A DNA stretch of 64,000 nucleotides, from assembly GCA_037478855.1 (NCBI GenBank), contig JBBFLY010000002.1, forward strand, positions 25,741 through 89,740, read 5' to 3'. The DNA is from Rhabdothermincola sp037478855. GTDB lineage: Bacteria > Actinomycetota > Acidimicrobiia > Acidimicrobiales > Acidimicrobilacustridaceae. Within the stretch, counting starts at the first letter, position 1; each line of letters starts with the position of its first letter. A model generated the notes under the pieces. That model searched no databases. It saw only the letters and a list, made by a program, of their open reading frames with translations, and was not told the DNA's origin. Shown piece by piece: positions 56,522 through 63,627 of the stretch. Position numbers and translations under genes: made by a program.

Positions 56522-56624
56522 GGTTTGCCGGAGCTGCGCGCTGCCACGGCGAGCTTGCGCACCCGGGCTGCGATCGTCCGATCCCCGCCTGGTGCAGCAC
56601 GCCGAAGCGCCGCCGGAACGCGTG

Positions 56625-56652
56625 GGGAGCCTGGGACGAAGCCCAGGCTCCC
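56625..56652 (-). terminator. hairpin after rplL (attenuator or processing site)
   Basis: Perfect 11-bp stem GGGAGCCTGGG / CCCAGGCTCCC with a 6-nt loop, 40 nt after the rplL stop. There is no U-run. In E. coli an attenuator and RNase III site occupy this position; here the hairpin would separate rplJL from the internal rpoBC promoter. Confidence 0.6.
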
Positions 56653-56691
56653 ACCGTCCGGTCACAGGTCGGCTACCTGCGCCCGACGCTG

Positions 56692-57081
56692 CTACTTCAG
56701 CTCGACGCTACCGCCAGCGGCCTCGATGGTTTCCTTGGCCTTCTCAGCCTCTTCCTTCGAGACCCGCTCGAGCAGGACCTTGGGGGCGTTGTCGACGAGG
56801 TCCTTGGCCTCCTTCAGACCGAGGTTCGTGAGGGCCCGCACCTCCTTGATCACCTGGATCTTCTTGTCGCCGGCCGACGTGAGGACGACGTCGAACTCGT
56901 CCTTCTCCTCACCTCCGCCTGCCTCCGCAGCACCACCGGCCGCAGCAGCCGGCATAGCGGCAACCGCGACCGGCGCAGCTGCCGTGACCCCGAAGCGCTC
57001 CTCGAAGTCCTTCAGCAGCTCGCTCAGCTCCAAGACGGTCATGTTCGCGATGGCGTCGAGGATCTCTTCCTTGGTAGCCAT
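56692..57081 (-). CDS. rplL: 50S ribosomal protein bL12 (L7/L12)
   Basis: Flexible stalk protein that recruits translational GTPases, 129 aa. N-terminal dimer domain, Ala/Gly-rich hinge (AAAGGAAEAGGGEE), and the C-terminal domain KKIQVIKEVRALTNLGLKEA with VDNAPKVLLERVSKEEAEK. It is 2 bp after rplJ. Confidence 0.98.
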   Translation of the reverse strand: MATKEEILDAIANMTVLELSELLKDFEERFGVTAAAPVAVAAMPAAAAGGAAEAGGGEEKDEFDVVLTSAGDKKIQVIKEVRALTNLGLKEAKDLVDNAPKVLLERVSKEEAEKAKETIEAAGGSVELK

Positions 57082-57083
57082 GA

Positions 57084-57833
57084 TCAGCTCTCCTCCGTGG
57101 CAGTCTCGGCTTGGGCGGTCGCCTGCTCGGCCACCGCGTCAGGATTGGCCTCGGCCTGGTCGGCCGGGACGGTCGTGTCATCGGCCTCCACCTCGGTGGA
57201 GGCCTGGTCGGGTGTCGTCGCGTCACCGTTGGCGGCGGCCGCTTCGGTCGTGTCGATGGCCCCTTCGGGACCGGTCTCGGACTCGGCTGCGGGTGTCCCC
57301 GGGGCACCTCCGGCCTCCACCAGCGCCCGCAGGGCGTAGGCGAAGTTCTGCGGGACCGCCTGGAGCAGGCTGGCGAACTGCTGCATCGGTGCCGCCATCA
57401 GCCCGGCCAGCCTGGCCAGCAGCTCCTCCCGGGGTGCCACCTCGGCCAGTGCCCTGGCGTCGGCCTCGCTGAGGATCCGGTCGCCGAGCACTCCGCCCTT
57501 CAACACGAGGGCCGGGTTGCCCTTGGCAAAGTCTCGTAGCGCCTTGGCCACCGTCACCGGGTCGCCGTCTCCGTCCCGGGGGACGAAAGCGATCGCGGTC
57601 GGGCCGGTGAGCAGCTCATCGAGCTCGAGGCCCAGCTCCCGGGTGGCGAACCGGACGAGGGTGTTCTTGTAGATCTTGTAGTCACCCCCGGCGGCGCGCA
57701 GCGCTCGCCGCAGCTCGCTCATGCCCGCAACGTTGATGCCCCGGTACTCGGTGAGCAGCGCCGCGTCGCTCTCGGCGAAACGTCTGCGCACCTCCTCGAC
57801 CACGGCGACCTTCTCCGGTCTCGGGTTCTCCAT
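57084..57833 (-). CDS. rplJ: 50S ribosomal protein uL10 with long acidic tail
   Basis: Stalk-base protein, 249 aa. The core (1-~175) has FAESDAALLTEYRGINVAGM, YKIYKNTLVRFA and the bL12-binding helix QQFASLLQAVPQNFAYALRA. About 75 extra residues rich in Ala, Glu, Thr and Asp follow. ATG 57833 has GGGAGG upstream. By family the uL10-bL12 complex represses its own leader. Confidence 0.97.
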   Translation of the reverse strand: MENPRPEKVAVVEEVRRRFAESDAALLTEYRGINVAGMSELRRALRAAGGDYKIYKNTLVRFATRELGLELDELLTGPTAIAFVPRDGDGDPVTVAKALRDFAKGNPALVLKGGVLGDRILSEADARALAEVAPREELLARLAGLMAAPMQQFASLLQAVPQNFAYALRALVEAGGAPGTPAAESETGPEGAIDTTEAAAANGDATTPDQASTEVEADDTTVPADQAEANPDAVAEQATAQAETATEES

Positions 57834-58068
57834 CGCACCTCCCTTCATTCGTCTTGGTGCCCCCTTGGCACGGTCTGCAGGGCACTGCGCCGACCCTCGC
57901 TCCGCCACTCGAGGGGTGAGAGGCCGAGAGACGACACAGGGACGCTCGCGCGAACGCGAACGCCCCTGAGGATCTCGGAGGAGTTCGCCTCGTCAGGCGG
58001 GTCGGTCGACCCTTTCAGCGCCGGAGCGCACCGGATGTCTTCGGCGAGCGACATCTCGTTCAGTTGTG
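57834..58068 (-). promoter_or_regulatory. candidate ribosomal protein uL10 leader
   Basis: The 235-nt leader of rplJ holds two adjacent hairpins, CGCCT-GACG-AGGCG (57986-57999) and GGGTC-GACC-GACCC (57999-58012), and further G/C-rich repeats. Position and length fit the autoregulatory L10 leader of other bacteria, but I did not match its consensus base by base. Confidence 0.45.
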
Positions 58069-58074
58069 ACCGAC

Positions 58075-58104
58075 AGGCTATCCGCTGGCGGGACGTCGGT
58101 CGAA
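58075..58104 (-). promoter_or_regulatory. rplJL promoter
   Basis: Minus strand TTCGAC (58099-58104), 18-bp spacer, TAGCCT (58075-58080), just after the rplA stop. It would start the leader described for rplJ. Confidence 0.5.
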
Positions 58105-58109
58105 GTCGG

Positions 58110-58820
58110 TCAGGCCCCGACCGGCTCGGTCTCGTACATCCGGGCCGGGTCGATCTTCACCCCCGGCCCCATGGTCGACGAGACCGTGATCCGCTTGAAG
58201 TACCGCCCCTTGGCGGCGGCCGGCTTGGCCCGCTCGAGCTCCTCGAGCACCGCCCGCACGTTCGCCGCGAGCGCGCCCGTCGAGAAGCTCACCTTCCCGA
58301 CTGGGACGTGGACGTTGCCGTAACGGTCGGTGCGGTACTCGACCTTGCCACCCTTGAAGTCCCCGACAGCTTTGCCCACGTCGGTGGTCACCGTGCCCGT
58401 CTTGGGGTTGGGCATCAGGCCCCGGGGCCCGAGCACCCGACCCAGCTTGCCGACCTGAGGCATGAGATCAGGGGTGGCGATCGCAACGTCGAACTCCAGC
58501 ATGCCGCCTTCGACCTGAGCGATCAGATCATCCGCCCCGACGAGGTCGGCGCCGGCCTCACGGGCCTCCTGGGCCAGCTCCCCGGCGGCGAACACCGCGA
58601 CCCGGACGTCACGACCGGTGCCCGAGGGCAGCCCGACCGTGCCCCTGATCATCTGATCGGCCTTGCGAGGATCGACCCCGAGCCGCACGGCCAGCTCCAC
58701 GGTCTCGTCGAAGTCGGCGAAGGCCAGGCTCTTGACCAGATCGATCGCCTCGTGCGTGGCGTGCAGATGCTGGGGGTCGTAGCGCTTCCGTGCGTCGGTG
58801 TATTTCTTGCCGTGTCGCAT
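58110..58820 (-). CDS. rplA: 50S ribosomal protein uL1
   Basis: L1-stalk protein, ~236 aa, with RHGKKYTDARKRYDPQHLH, GVDPRKADQMIRGTVGLPSG and LGPRGLMPNPKTGTVT. Two ATGs adjoin; the second (58820) is chosen because AGGAGG sits 5 nt before it and only 2 nt before the first. Confidence 0.97.
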   Translation of the reverse strand: MRHGKKYTDARKRYDPQHLHATHEAIDLVKSLAFADFDETVELAVRLGVDPRKADQMIRGTVGLPSGTGRDVRVAVFAAGELAQEAREAGADLVGADDLIAQVEGGMLEFDVAIATPDLMPQVGKLGRVLGPRGLMPNPKTGTVTTDVGKAVGDFKGGKVEYRTDRYGNVHVPVGKVSFSTGALAANVRAVLEELERAKPAAAKGRYFKRITVSSTMGPGVKIDPARMYETEPVGA

Positions 58821-58930
58821 CATCGCCTCCTGTGGATTCAGCTCCCTCGTAGATGTCGGATGGCGGGCGAGGTCCTCCCGCGCATCCCTGATCGACCGGT
58901 GCGGTCTCGGTCAGGCGACCGCAGGGGTCG

Positions 58931-59356
58931 TCAGACGATCTCGATCCCCATCGATCGGGCGGTGCCTGCCACCTGCAGCTTGGCGGCCTCGAGGTCGTTC
59001 GCGTTGAGGTCGGGCATCTTGGTTTGTGCGATCTCCGTGAGCTGGGCGTCGGTGATCGTGCCCACCGTGCCCTTCCCCGGGTTCGAAGAGCCCTTCTCGA
59101 GCCCGGCTGCCTGGCGCAGCAGCGTGGAGGTCGGCGGCGTCTTGAGGACGAACGTGAAAGACCGGTCCTCGTAGATGGTGATCTCGACGGGCACGATCGT
59201 GCCGCGCTGGGCCTCGGTCTTGGCGTTGTACTCCTTGCAGAAGTCCATGATCGCCACGCCGTGGGGGCCGAGCGCGGTTCCCACCGGCGGCGCGGGCGTC
59301 GCACCACCGGCGGGGATCTGGATCTTGACGACGGCCGCAACCTTCTTCTTGGCCAT
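58931..59356 (-). CDS. rplK: 50S ribosomal protein uL11
   Basis: GTPase-centre protein, 141 aa, with KIQIPAGGATPAPPVGTALG, YEDRSFTFVLKTPPTSTLL and the terminal EAAKLQVAGTARSMGIEIV. It is 107 bp upstream of rplA. Confidence 0.98.
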   Translation of the reverse strand: MAKKKVAAVVKIQIPAGGATPAPPVGTALGPHGVAIMDFCKEYNAKTEAQRGTIVPVEITIYEDRSFTFVLKTPPTSTLLRQAAGLEKGSSNPGKGTVGTITDAQLTEIAQTKMPDLNANDLEAAKLQVAGTARSMGIEIV

Positions 59357-59417
59357 GGCTTGCCTTCCTAGTTCAACGGAGCGGGACCGAGGCTCGAGGG
59401 CTCAGACGCGAGGGACG

Positions 59418-59446
59418 ATTCTGCCGGCCCCAGCGAGCCCGGACAA
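59418..59446 (-). promoter_or_regulatory. rplKA promoter
   Basis: Minus strand TTGTCC (59441-59446), 17-bp spacer, CAGAAT (59418-59423), in the 196-bp gap after nusG. Leader about 55 nt. Confidence 0.5.
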
Positions 59447-59552
59447 CTCGACGCGGTTCGGCGCGAGCCGGGGTGCCGGCGCCACCCGAGCCTCCGCACT
59501 CACCGCTGGATCGACGGATGCAGGCTCCCGAGGCGCTCCGGGGCTATCGGAC

Positions 59553-60293
59553 CTAGAGCTTCGCCACCTGGGAGAACTCGAGCTCGACCGGGGTCTCCCG
59601 GCCGAAGATGTTCACCAGCACCTTCACCTTGAGCTGGTCCTCGTTGATCTCGATGATCACACCCGAGAAGTCGGCGAAGGGGCCTTCCTTGATGCGCACC
59701 GTCTCGCCCACCTCGTACTCGAGGCGCGGCTTGCCACGCTTGGGAGCCTCCTCGGCGCCCTCGGCCTTGACCTGAAGGAAGGCCTCGACATCGCGACGGG
59801 GCAACGGCGAGGGCTTGGCACCCTGTCCGACGAAGCCGGTCACCCCCGGCGTGTTGCGGATCACGTACCACGAGTCGTCGTCGAGATCGCAGCGCACGAG
59901 CAGGTAGCCCGGGAACATCTTCTTCTGGACCACCTGCTTCTTGCCGTTGCGGAACTCGACGACATCCTCCATGGGGATGACGACCTCGTGGATCCGGTCC
60001 TCCATGTTCATCGACACGATGCGGGCCTCGAGGTTCTGCTTCACCTTCTTCTCGTAGCCCGACTGCGTGTGCACGACGAACCACTGGCCAGGCCGGTCGT
60101 AGGGGCTCTCCACCTGTGGCTCCGACTCGAGCAGGTCATCCTCGTCGAGCACGTCCGCGTCGTCGGGATGCTCGTCCCCCGCCTGCGGAGGGACGGCGCC
60201 ACCCTCGGTGGCTCCGGGTTGGTCGAGCGTTGTGTCGCGGTCGGTCGCCTCGGCGTCGCCGACGAGCGCGTCTTCGGTGGAGTAGGAACTCAT
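59553..60293 (-). CDS. nusG: transcription factor NusG with acidic N-terminal extension
   Basis: Couples RNA polymerase to ribosome or Rho. The NGN domain starts at WFVVHTQSGYEKKVKQNLEA (about residue 71) and has KKMFPGYLLVRCDL. The KOW domain has VGETVRIKEGPFADFSGVI. The first ~65 residues are Asp/Glu-rich and poorly conserved. The 246-aa gene overlaps secE by 4 bp (ATGA). Confidence 0.97.
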   Translation of the reverse strand: MSSYSTEDALVGDAEATDRDTTLDQPGATEGGAVPPQAGDEHPDDADVLDEDDLLESEPQVESPYDRPGQWFVVHTQSGYEKKVKQNLEARIVSMNMEDRIHEVVIPMEDVVEFRNGKKQVVQKKMFPGYLLVRCDLDDDSWYVIRNTPGVTGFVGQGAKPSPLPRRDVEAFLQVKAEGAEEAPKRGKPRLEYEVGETVRIKEGPFADFSGVIIEINEDQLKVKVLVNIFGRETPVELEFSQVAKL

Positions 60294-60592
60294 TTCGCCT
60301 GGAACAGTCGGAGGACGCCTTCGCTGACAACCCAGTCGACAGCGAAGATCAGGGTCGTGAAGAACACCAGCGTGACGAGGACGATGATGGAGTAGTTGAT
60401 CGTCTCGGAGCGGGTCGGCCACACCACCTTGCGCATCTCAGCTCGCACCTCGTGCACGAACTGGCGCGGGGAGGTGCGTTGCTCAACTGGCTTGGGCGCC
60501 TGCGGCCCACGCCGCGTACGGACGGGCTCGCCGTCGGGGCCGAGCTCACCCCGGCGCTGCAGCATGCGCTTCTGTTCTCGATTCAAGGCCAT
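60290..60592 (-). CDS. secE: preprotein translocase subunit SecE
   Basis: Single-span partner of SecY, 100 aa. A basic cytosolic N-terminus is followed by the amphipathic helix QFVHEVRAEMRKVVWPTRSE and one membrane helix (IIVLVTLVFFTTLIFAVDWV). It lies 28 bp after tRNA-Trp. Confidence 0.95.
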   Translation of the reverse strand: MALNREQKRMLQRRGELGPDGEPVRTRRGPQAPKPVEQRTSPRQFVHEVRAEMRKVVWPTRSETINYSIIVLVTLVFFTTLIFAVDWVVSEGVLRLFQAK

Positions 60593-60620
60593 GTGGCAAC
60601 CCTTGGTGGGGGGTCGGAAG

Positions 60621-60693
60621 CAGGGCAGGAGGGACTCGAACCCCCAACCGCCGGTTTTGGAGACCGGTGCTCTACCAGTTGAGCTACTGCCCT
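60621..60693 (-). tRNA. tRNA-Trp (CCA anticodon)
   Basis: Complete 73-nt cloverleaf: acceptor AGGGCAG/CTGCCCT, D arm GCTC-AACTGGTA-GAGC, anticodon loop CTCCAAA, T arm GGGGGTTCGAGTCCC-type. Discriminator G; no encoded CCA tail. The tRNA-Trp to secE to nusG linkage is widespread. Confidence 0.97.
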
Positions 60694-60714
60694 AGGGGTC
60701 GCAGTCCCGGGCGG

Positions 60715-60720
60715 AGGATA
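60715..60720 (-). promoter_or_regulatory. -10 box for tRNA-Trp/secE/nusG
   Basis: TATCCT on the minus strand, 21 nt before the mature tRNA 5' end. No good -35 is seen at standard spacing. Confidence 0.45.
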
Positions 60721-60808
60721 GCAGCCTGCACTCCCGCCGAGACAGCGAGCAAAGCGAACGTGCAGCCTAGCCAACCTCGAGGACGGGGTTCGACGCTCTG
60801 AGCGGCGC

Positions 60809-61171
60809 TCAGCCCGCGAGGGGCATGCGCCGACGGGACCGGCTCGCCAGAACGATCGCACCCGCTGCACCCGCCGCAGTCGCGGCGGCGATGCCTCCGA
60901 GGTAGGCGACCCGACGGCCGGTCAACATGCTCCGGATGGCCCGCCGCTCACCGGCTTGCTCGATGTGGACGAGGATCTCGGACAGCAGTCCCGGAGCGGG
61001 GACCAGCACCTCGTTGCGCAGCGCACGCAACGCACGCAACAGCTTGCGGTACTGGGCCAGCTCGGCCTGACAGCGCAGGCAGCACTCGACGTGCGCGCGG
61101 GACGGGCCGTCGAGGAGCACAGCACCGTCGGCGACGTCGGCCAACGATCCCGCGAGCTGCTCACACCGCAC
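60809..61171 (-). CDS. anti-sigma factor, zinc-finger type, membrane-anchored
   Basis: Predicted inhibitor of the adjacent ECF sigma factor. The 120-aa protein has a zf-HC2 motif (HVECCLRC, i.e. H-x3-C-x2-C, plus an N-terminal Cys in RCEQL), a charged helix, and one membrane segment (AYLGGIAAATAAGAAGAIVL). GTG 61171 overlaps the sigma gene by 11 bp. Redox or metal sensing through the Cys cluster is plausible. Confidence 0.85.
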   Translation of the reverse strand: MRCEQLAGSLADVADGAVLLDGPSRAHVECCLRCQAELAQYRKLLRALRALRNEVLVPAPGLLSEILVHIEQAGERRAIRSMLTGRRVAYLGGIAAATAAGAAGAIVLASRSRRRMPLAG

Positions 61172-61736
61172 GGGCCCGCTCCTCCTCGCTCGGACGTGCG
61201 AACAGGTCGTCCCTGAGCTTCTTGCGCGCCCGGTGCAGCCGTACCTTCGCAGCCGACTCGGAGATGCCGAGCTCCGCGGCGATCGCCTCATGAGGCAGGT
61301 CGTACACATCGCGGAGGATCACGACCGCACGCAGCTTCGGCGGAAGCGCCCGCAAGGCCACCTGCAGACGATCACGAAGCGCCGATGCCTCAGCCTGCGC
61401 CTCGGGGCTGACCGCAGGACGCTCGTCCCGCGCGGTGAGATCCTCGCTCAGCTCCTCGTGGCGGTTGCGTTGCCGCCGGCCCAGGAACGTGGTCGCGCAG
61501 TTGGCGGTGATGCGGTACATCCACGTCGAGAACTGCGCGTCACCACGAAACCGCTTCAAGCCCTTGAAGGCACGGAGATACGCGTCTTGCACCACGTCAC
61601 GAGCATCCTCCTCGTTGCCGGTGAGGCGATACGCCAGCGTGTAGGTGTCGAGGTAGGTCGCTCTCACCAGCTCGTCGAAGGCACGGCGGTCGCCATCCCT
61701 GGCGGCAGCCACAAGGTCAGCCACATCGACTGGCAT
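61161..61736 (-). CDS. ECF (sigma-70 family) RNA polymerase sigma factor
   Basis: 191-aa alternative sigma factor. Region 2 contains YRLTGNEEDARDVVQDAYLRAF and FSTWMYRITANCA; region 4 has VVILRDVYDLPHEAIAAELG and AAKVRLHRARKKLRDDL. It is co-translated with its zinc anti-sigma factor. A pair of 11-bp tandem repeats lies 30 bp upstream and may include its own promoter. Confidence 0.95.
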   Translation of the reverse strand: MPVDVADLVAAARDGDRRAFDELVRATYLDTYTLAYRLTGNEEDARDVVQDAYLRAFKGLKRFRGDAQFSTWMYRITANCATTFLGRRQRNRHEELSEDLTARDERPAVSPEAQAEASALRDRLQVALRALPPKLRAVVILRDVYDLPHEAIAAELGISESAAKVRLHRARKKLRDDLFARPSEEERARAV

Positions 61737-61765
61737 CGTCTCTTCGACCTGACGTCGGCCTGAGC

Positions 61766-61787
61766 GTTACGTGACGGTTCGGTGACG
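61766..61787. repeat. tandem 11-bp repeats upstream of ECF sigma gene
   Basis: GTTACGTGACG (61766-61776) and GTTCGGTGACG (61777-61787) are head to tail, 9 of 11 identical, one helical turn apart, in the 77-bp gap between rpmG and the sigma gene. Confidence 0.4.
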
Positions 61788-61813
61788 CAGGGTGGTCCCG
61801 CGCCGCGATCCGC

Positions 61814-61978
61814 TCAGCGGGTCTCCTTGTGGAGGGTGTGGGCCCGATCCCACTTGCAGTACTTCTTGAGCTCGATGCGCTCGCGGTCGTTGATCTTGTT
61901 CTTGGTGGTGATGTAGTTGCGTCGCTTGCAGGTCTGGCACTCCAGGGTGACCTGAACCCGCTTCTCGTTCTTCGCCAT
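61814..61978 (-). CDS. rpmG: 50S ribosomal protein bL33
   Basis: A 54-aa large-subunit protein, MAKNEKRVQVTLECQTCKRR start and HTLHKETR end. Cys14 and Cys17 are kept, but the second pair is reduced to Cys41 followed by KWD, so the fourth zinc ligand is missing. It sits between tuf copy 2 and the sigma gene. Confidence 0.95.
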   Translation of the reverse strand: MAKNEKRVQVTLECQTCKRRNYITTKNKINDRERIELKKYCKWDRAHTLHKETR

Positions 61979-61991
61979 GGCTCGCTTCCCG

Positions 61992-63202
61992 GTTGGCTAC
62001 TTGATGATCTTCGTGACCCGGCCCGCGCCCACCGTACGACCACCCTCACGGATCGCGAAACGCAAGCCCTCCTCCATCGCGATCGGATGAATCAACTCCA
62101 CCCGCATCGTCGTATTATCCCCCGGCATACACATCTCCGTACCCTCCGGAAGATGAATCGTCCCCGTCACATCCGTCGTACGGAAATAGAACTGCGGACG
62201 ATAATTCGAGAAGAACGGCTTATGCCGACCACCCTCCTCCTTCGTCAACACATACACCTGCGCCTCGAACTCCGTATGCGGCGTGATGGAACCCGGCTTC
62301 GCCAACACCTGACCGCGCTCCACCTCATCCTTCTTCGTCCCCCGCAACAACACCCCGATGTTGTCCCCCGCACGACCCTCATCCAGGATCTTCCGGAACA
62401 TCTCCACACCCGTACACGTCGTCCGCTGCGTCGGACGAATCCCCACGATCTCCACCTCATCACCCGTGCGGATCACCCCCTGCTCCACACGACCCGTCAC
62501 CACCGTCCCACGACCCGTGATCGTGAACACATCCTCAATCGGCATCAAGAACGGCTTATCCGTATCACGCTCCGGCTGCGGAATGTACTCATCAACCGCC
62601 GCCATCAACTCCAACACCTGCTTCGCCGCCTCCGGATCCCCCTCCAGAGCCTTCAACGCCGACACCCGCACCACCGGCACCTCATCACCCGGGAACTCAT
62701 ACTCCGAGAGCAACTCCCGAACCTCAAGCTCCACCAGATCCAACAACTCCTCATCATCGACCATGTCGACCTTGTTCAACGCCACCACAATCGCCGGCAC
62801 ACCCACCTGACGCGCCAACAACACATGCTCCCGCGTCTGCGGCATAGGACCATCCGCCGCCGACACCACCAAAATCGCGCCATCAACCTGCGCAGCACCC
62901 GTGATCATGTTCTTGATGTAATCCGCATGACCCGGCATATCCACATGCGCGTAATGACGCTTCTCCGTCTCATACTCCACATGCGCGATATTGATCGTGA
63001 TCCCCCGCTCACGCTCCTCCGGAGCCTTATCAATATCCGCAAACTCCGTAAACGACGTCCTACCCGGCAACGCCTCCGACAACACCTTCGTAATCGCCGC
63101 CGTCAACGTCGTCTTCCCATGATCAATATGACCCATCGTACCCACGTTCGCATGCGGCTTCGTCCGCTCAAACTTCTCTCGTGCCATGACACTTCTCTCC
63201 TG
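61992..63202. repeat. tuf duplication, copy 2 (1211 bp)
   Basis: Direct repeat of 44039-45249, 17,953 bp apart, one mismatch seen. Flanking sequence diverges at once on the start-codon side and has only short ragged similarity on the other. Confidence 0.95.
61997..63187 (-). CDS. tuf: elongation factor Tu, copy 2
   Basis: 396-aa EF-Tu identical in protein sequence to copy 1. It is located behind tRNA-Thr and tRNA-Met, reminiscent of the tRNA-tufB operon of proteobacteria. ATG 63187 shares the same upstream 15 bp (with GGAGAG) as copy 1. Same unusual G/T-ending codon preference. Recent duplication or continuing gene conversion explains the identity. Confidence 0.99.
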   Translation of the reverse strand: MAREKFERTKPHANVGTMGHIDHGKTTLTAAITKVLSEALPGRTSFTEFADIDKAPEERERGITINIAHVEYETEKRHYAHVDMPGHADYIKNMITGAAQVDGAILVVSAADGPMPQTREHVLLARQVGVPAIVVALNKVDMVDDEELLDLVELEVRELLSEYEFPGDEVPVVRVSALKALEGDPEAAKQVLELMAAVDEYIPQPERDTDKPFLMPIEDVFTITGRGTVVTGRVEQGVIRTGDEVEIVGIRPTQRTTCTGVEMFRKILDEGRAGDNIGVLLRGTKKDEVERGQVLAKPGSITPHTEFEAQVYVLTKEEGGRHKPFFSNYRPQFYFRTTDVTGTIHLPEGTEMCMPGDNTTMRVELIHPIAMEEGLRFAIREGGRTVGAGRVTKIIK

Positions 63203-63226
63203 GGCGTTGTTGTCGGGTAGGGTCGG

Positions 63227-63300
63227 TGGCGGCGGTCGGACTCGAACCGACGACCCCTCGATTATGAGCCGAGTGCTCTCACCTGCTGAGCTACGCCGCC
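63227..63300 (-). tRNA. tRNA-Met (CAT anticodon), probably elongator
   Basis: 74-nt cloverleaf: acceptor GGCGGCG/CGCCGCC, D arm GCTC...GAGC, anticodon loop CTCATAA, T arm GTCGG-TTCGAGT-CCGAC. The paired first acceptor base pair argues against an initiator. A CAT anticodon can also be lysidine-modified tRNA-Ile2, so the amino acid is not certain. No encoded CCA tail. Confidence 0.9.
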
Positions 63301-63316
63301 GTGAGTCGGCGCCGAA

Positions 63317-63339
63317 CGGCTCCCCCGTACGGGGAGCCG
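63317..63339 (-). other. hairpin between the two tRNA genes
   Basis: 9-bp stem CGGCTCCCC / GGGGAGCCG with a 5-nt loop in the 54-bp spacer between tRNA-Thr and tRNA-Met. It could guide processing of the tRNA-tuf transcript. Confidence 0.4.
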
Positions 63340-63354
63340 AGCGACCAGCCAGCG

Positions 63355-63427
63355 AGCCCCCTGTCAGAATCGAACTGACGACCTTTTCCTTACCATGGAA
63401 ACGCTCTGCCGACTGAGCTAAGGGGGC
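63355..63427 (-). tRNA. tRNA-Thr (GGT anticodon)
   Basis: 73-nt cloverleaf: acceptor GCCCCCT/AGGGGGC, D arm GCTC...GAGC, anticodon stem TTTCC/GGAAA with loop ATGGTAA, T arm GTCAG-TTCGATT-CTGAC. Reads ACC/ACT. No encoded CCA tail. First gene of the tRNA-tuf run. Confidence 0.95.
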
Positions 63428-63579
63428 AGGTTGCCGCTGGGACCCGAGACGAGGCGCGGGCACACCGGCAACAGCGCGACATCTTGCCACGCCAGCGGCC
63501 GGAGGCCCAACCCGGAGCGGTCCGCGACCTCGCGGGCGGCGGGCGGCCGGTCGCCGATGGGCCGAACAGACCATCCGGC

Positions 63580-63595
63580 TGAGTCTTTTGACTCA
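63580..63595. promoter_or_regulatory. dyad in divergent intergenic region
   Basis: TGAGTC-TTTT-GACTCA, a perfect 6-bp dyad in the 200-bp region between the tRNA-Thr gene and the plus-strand gene. On the minus strand it overlaps a TTGAGT that could be a -35 for the tRNA operon. The rest of the region shows nothing clear. Confidence 0.3.
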
Positions 63596-63627
63596 AGTTT
63601 GACCCTGGGTCCGTCGATCCAGGGGAC

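Noticed and set aside
63227..63300. tRNA-Met as initiator tRNA
   Set aside because: The first acceptor base pair is G-C and the anticodon stem lacks the run of G-C pairs typical of initiators.
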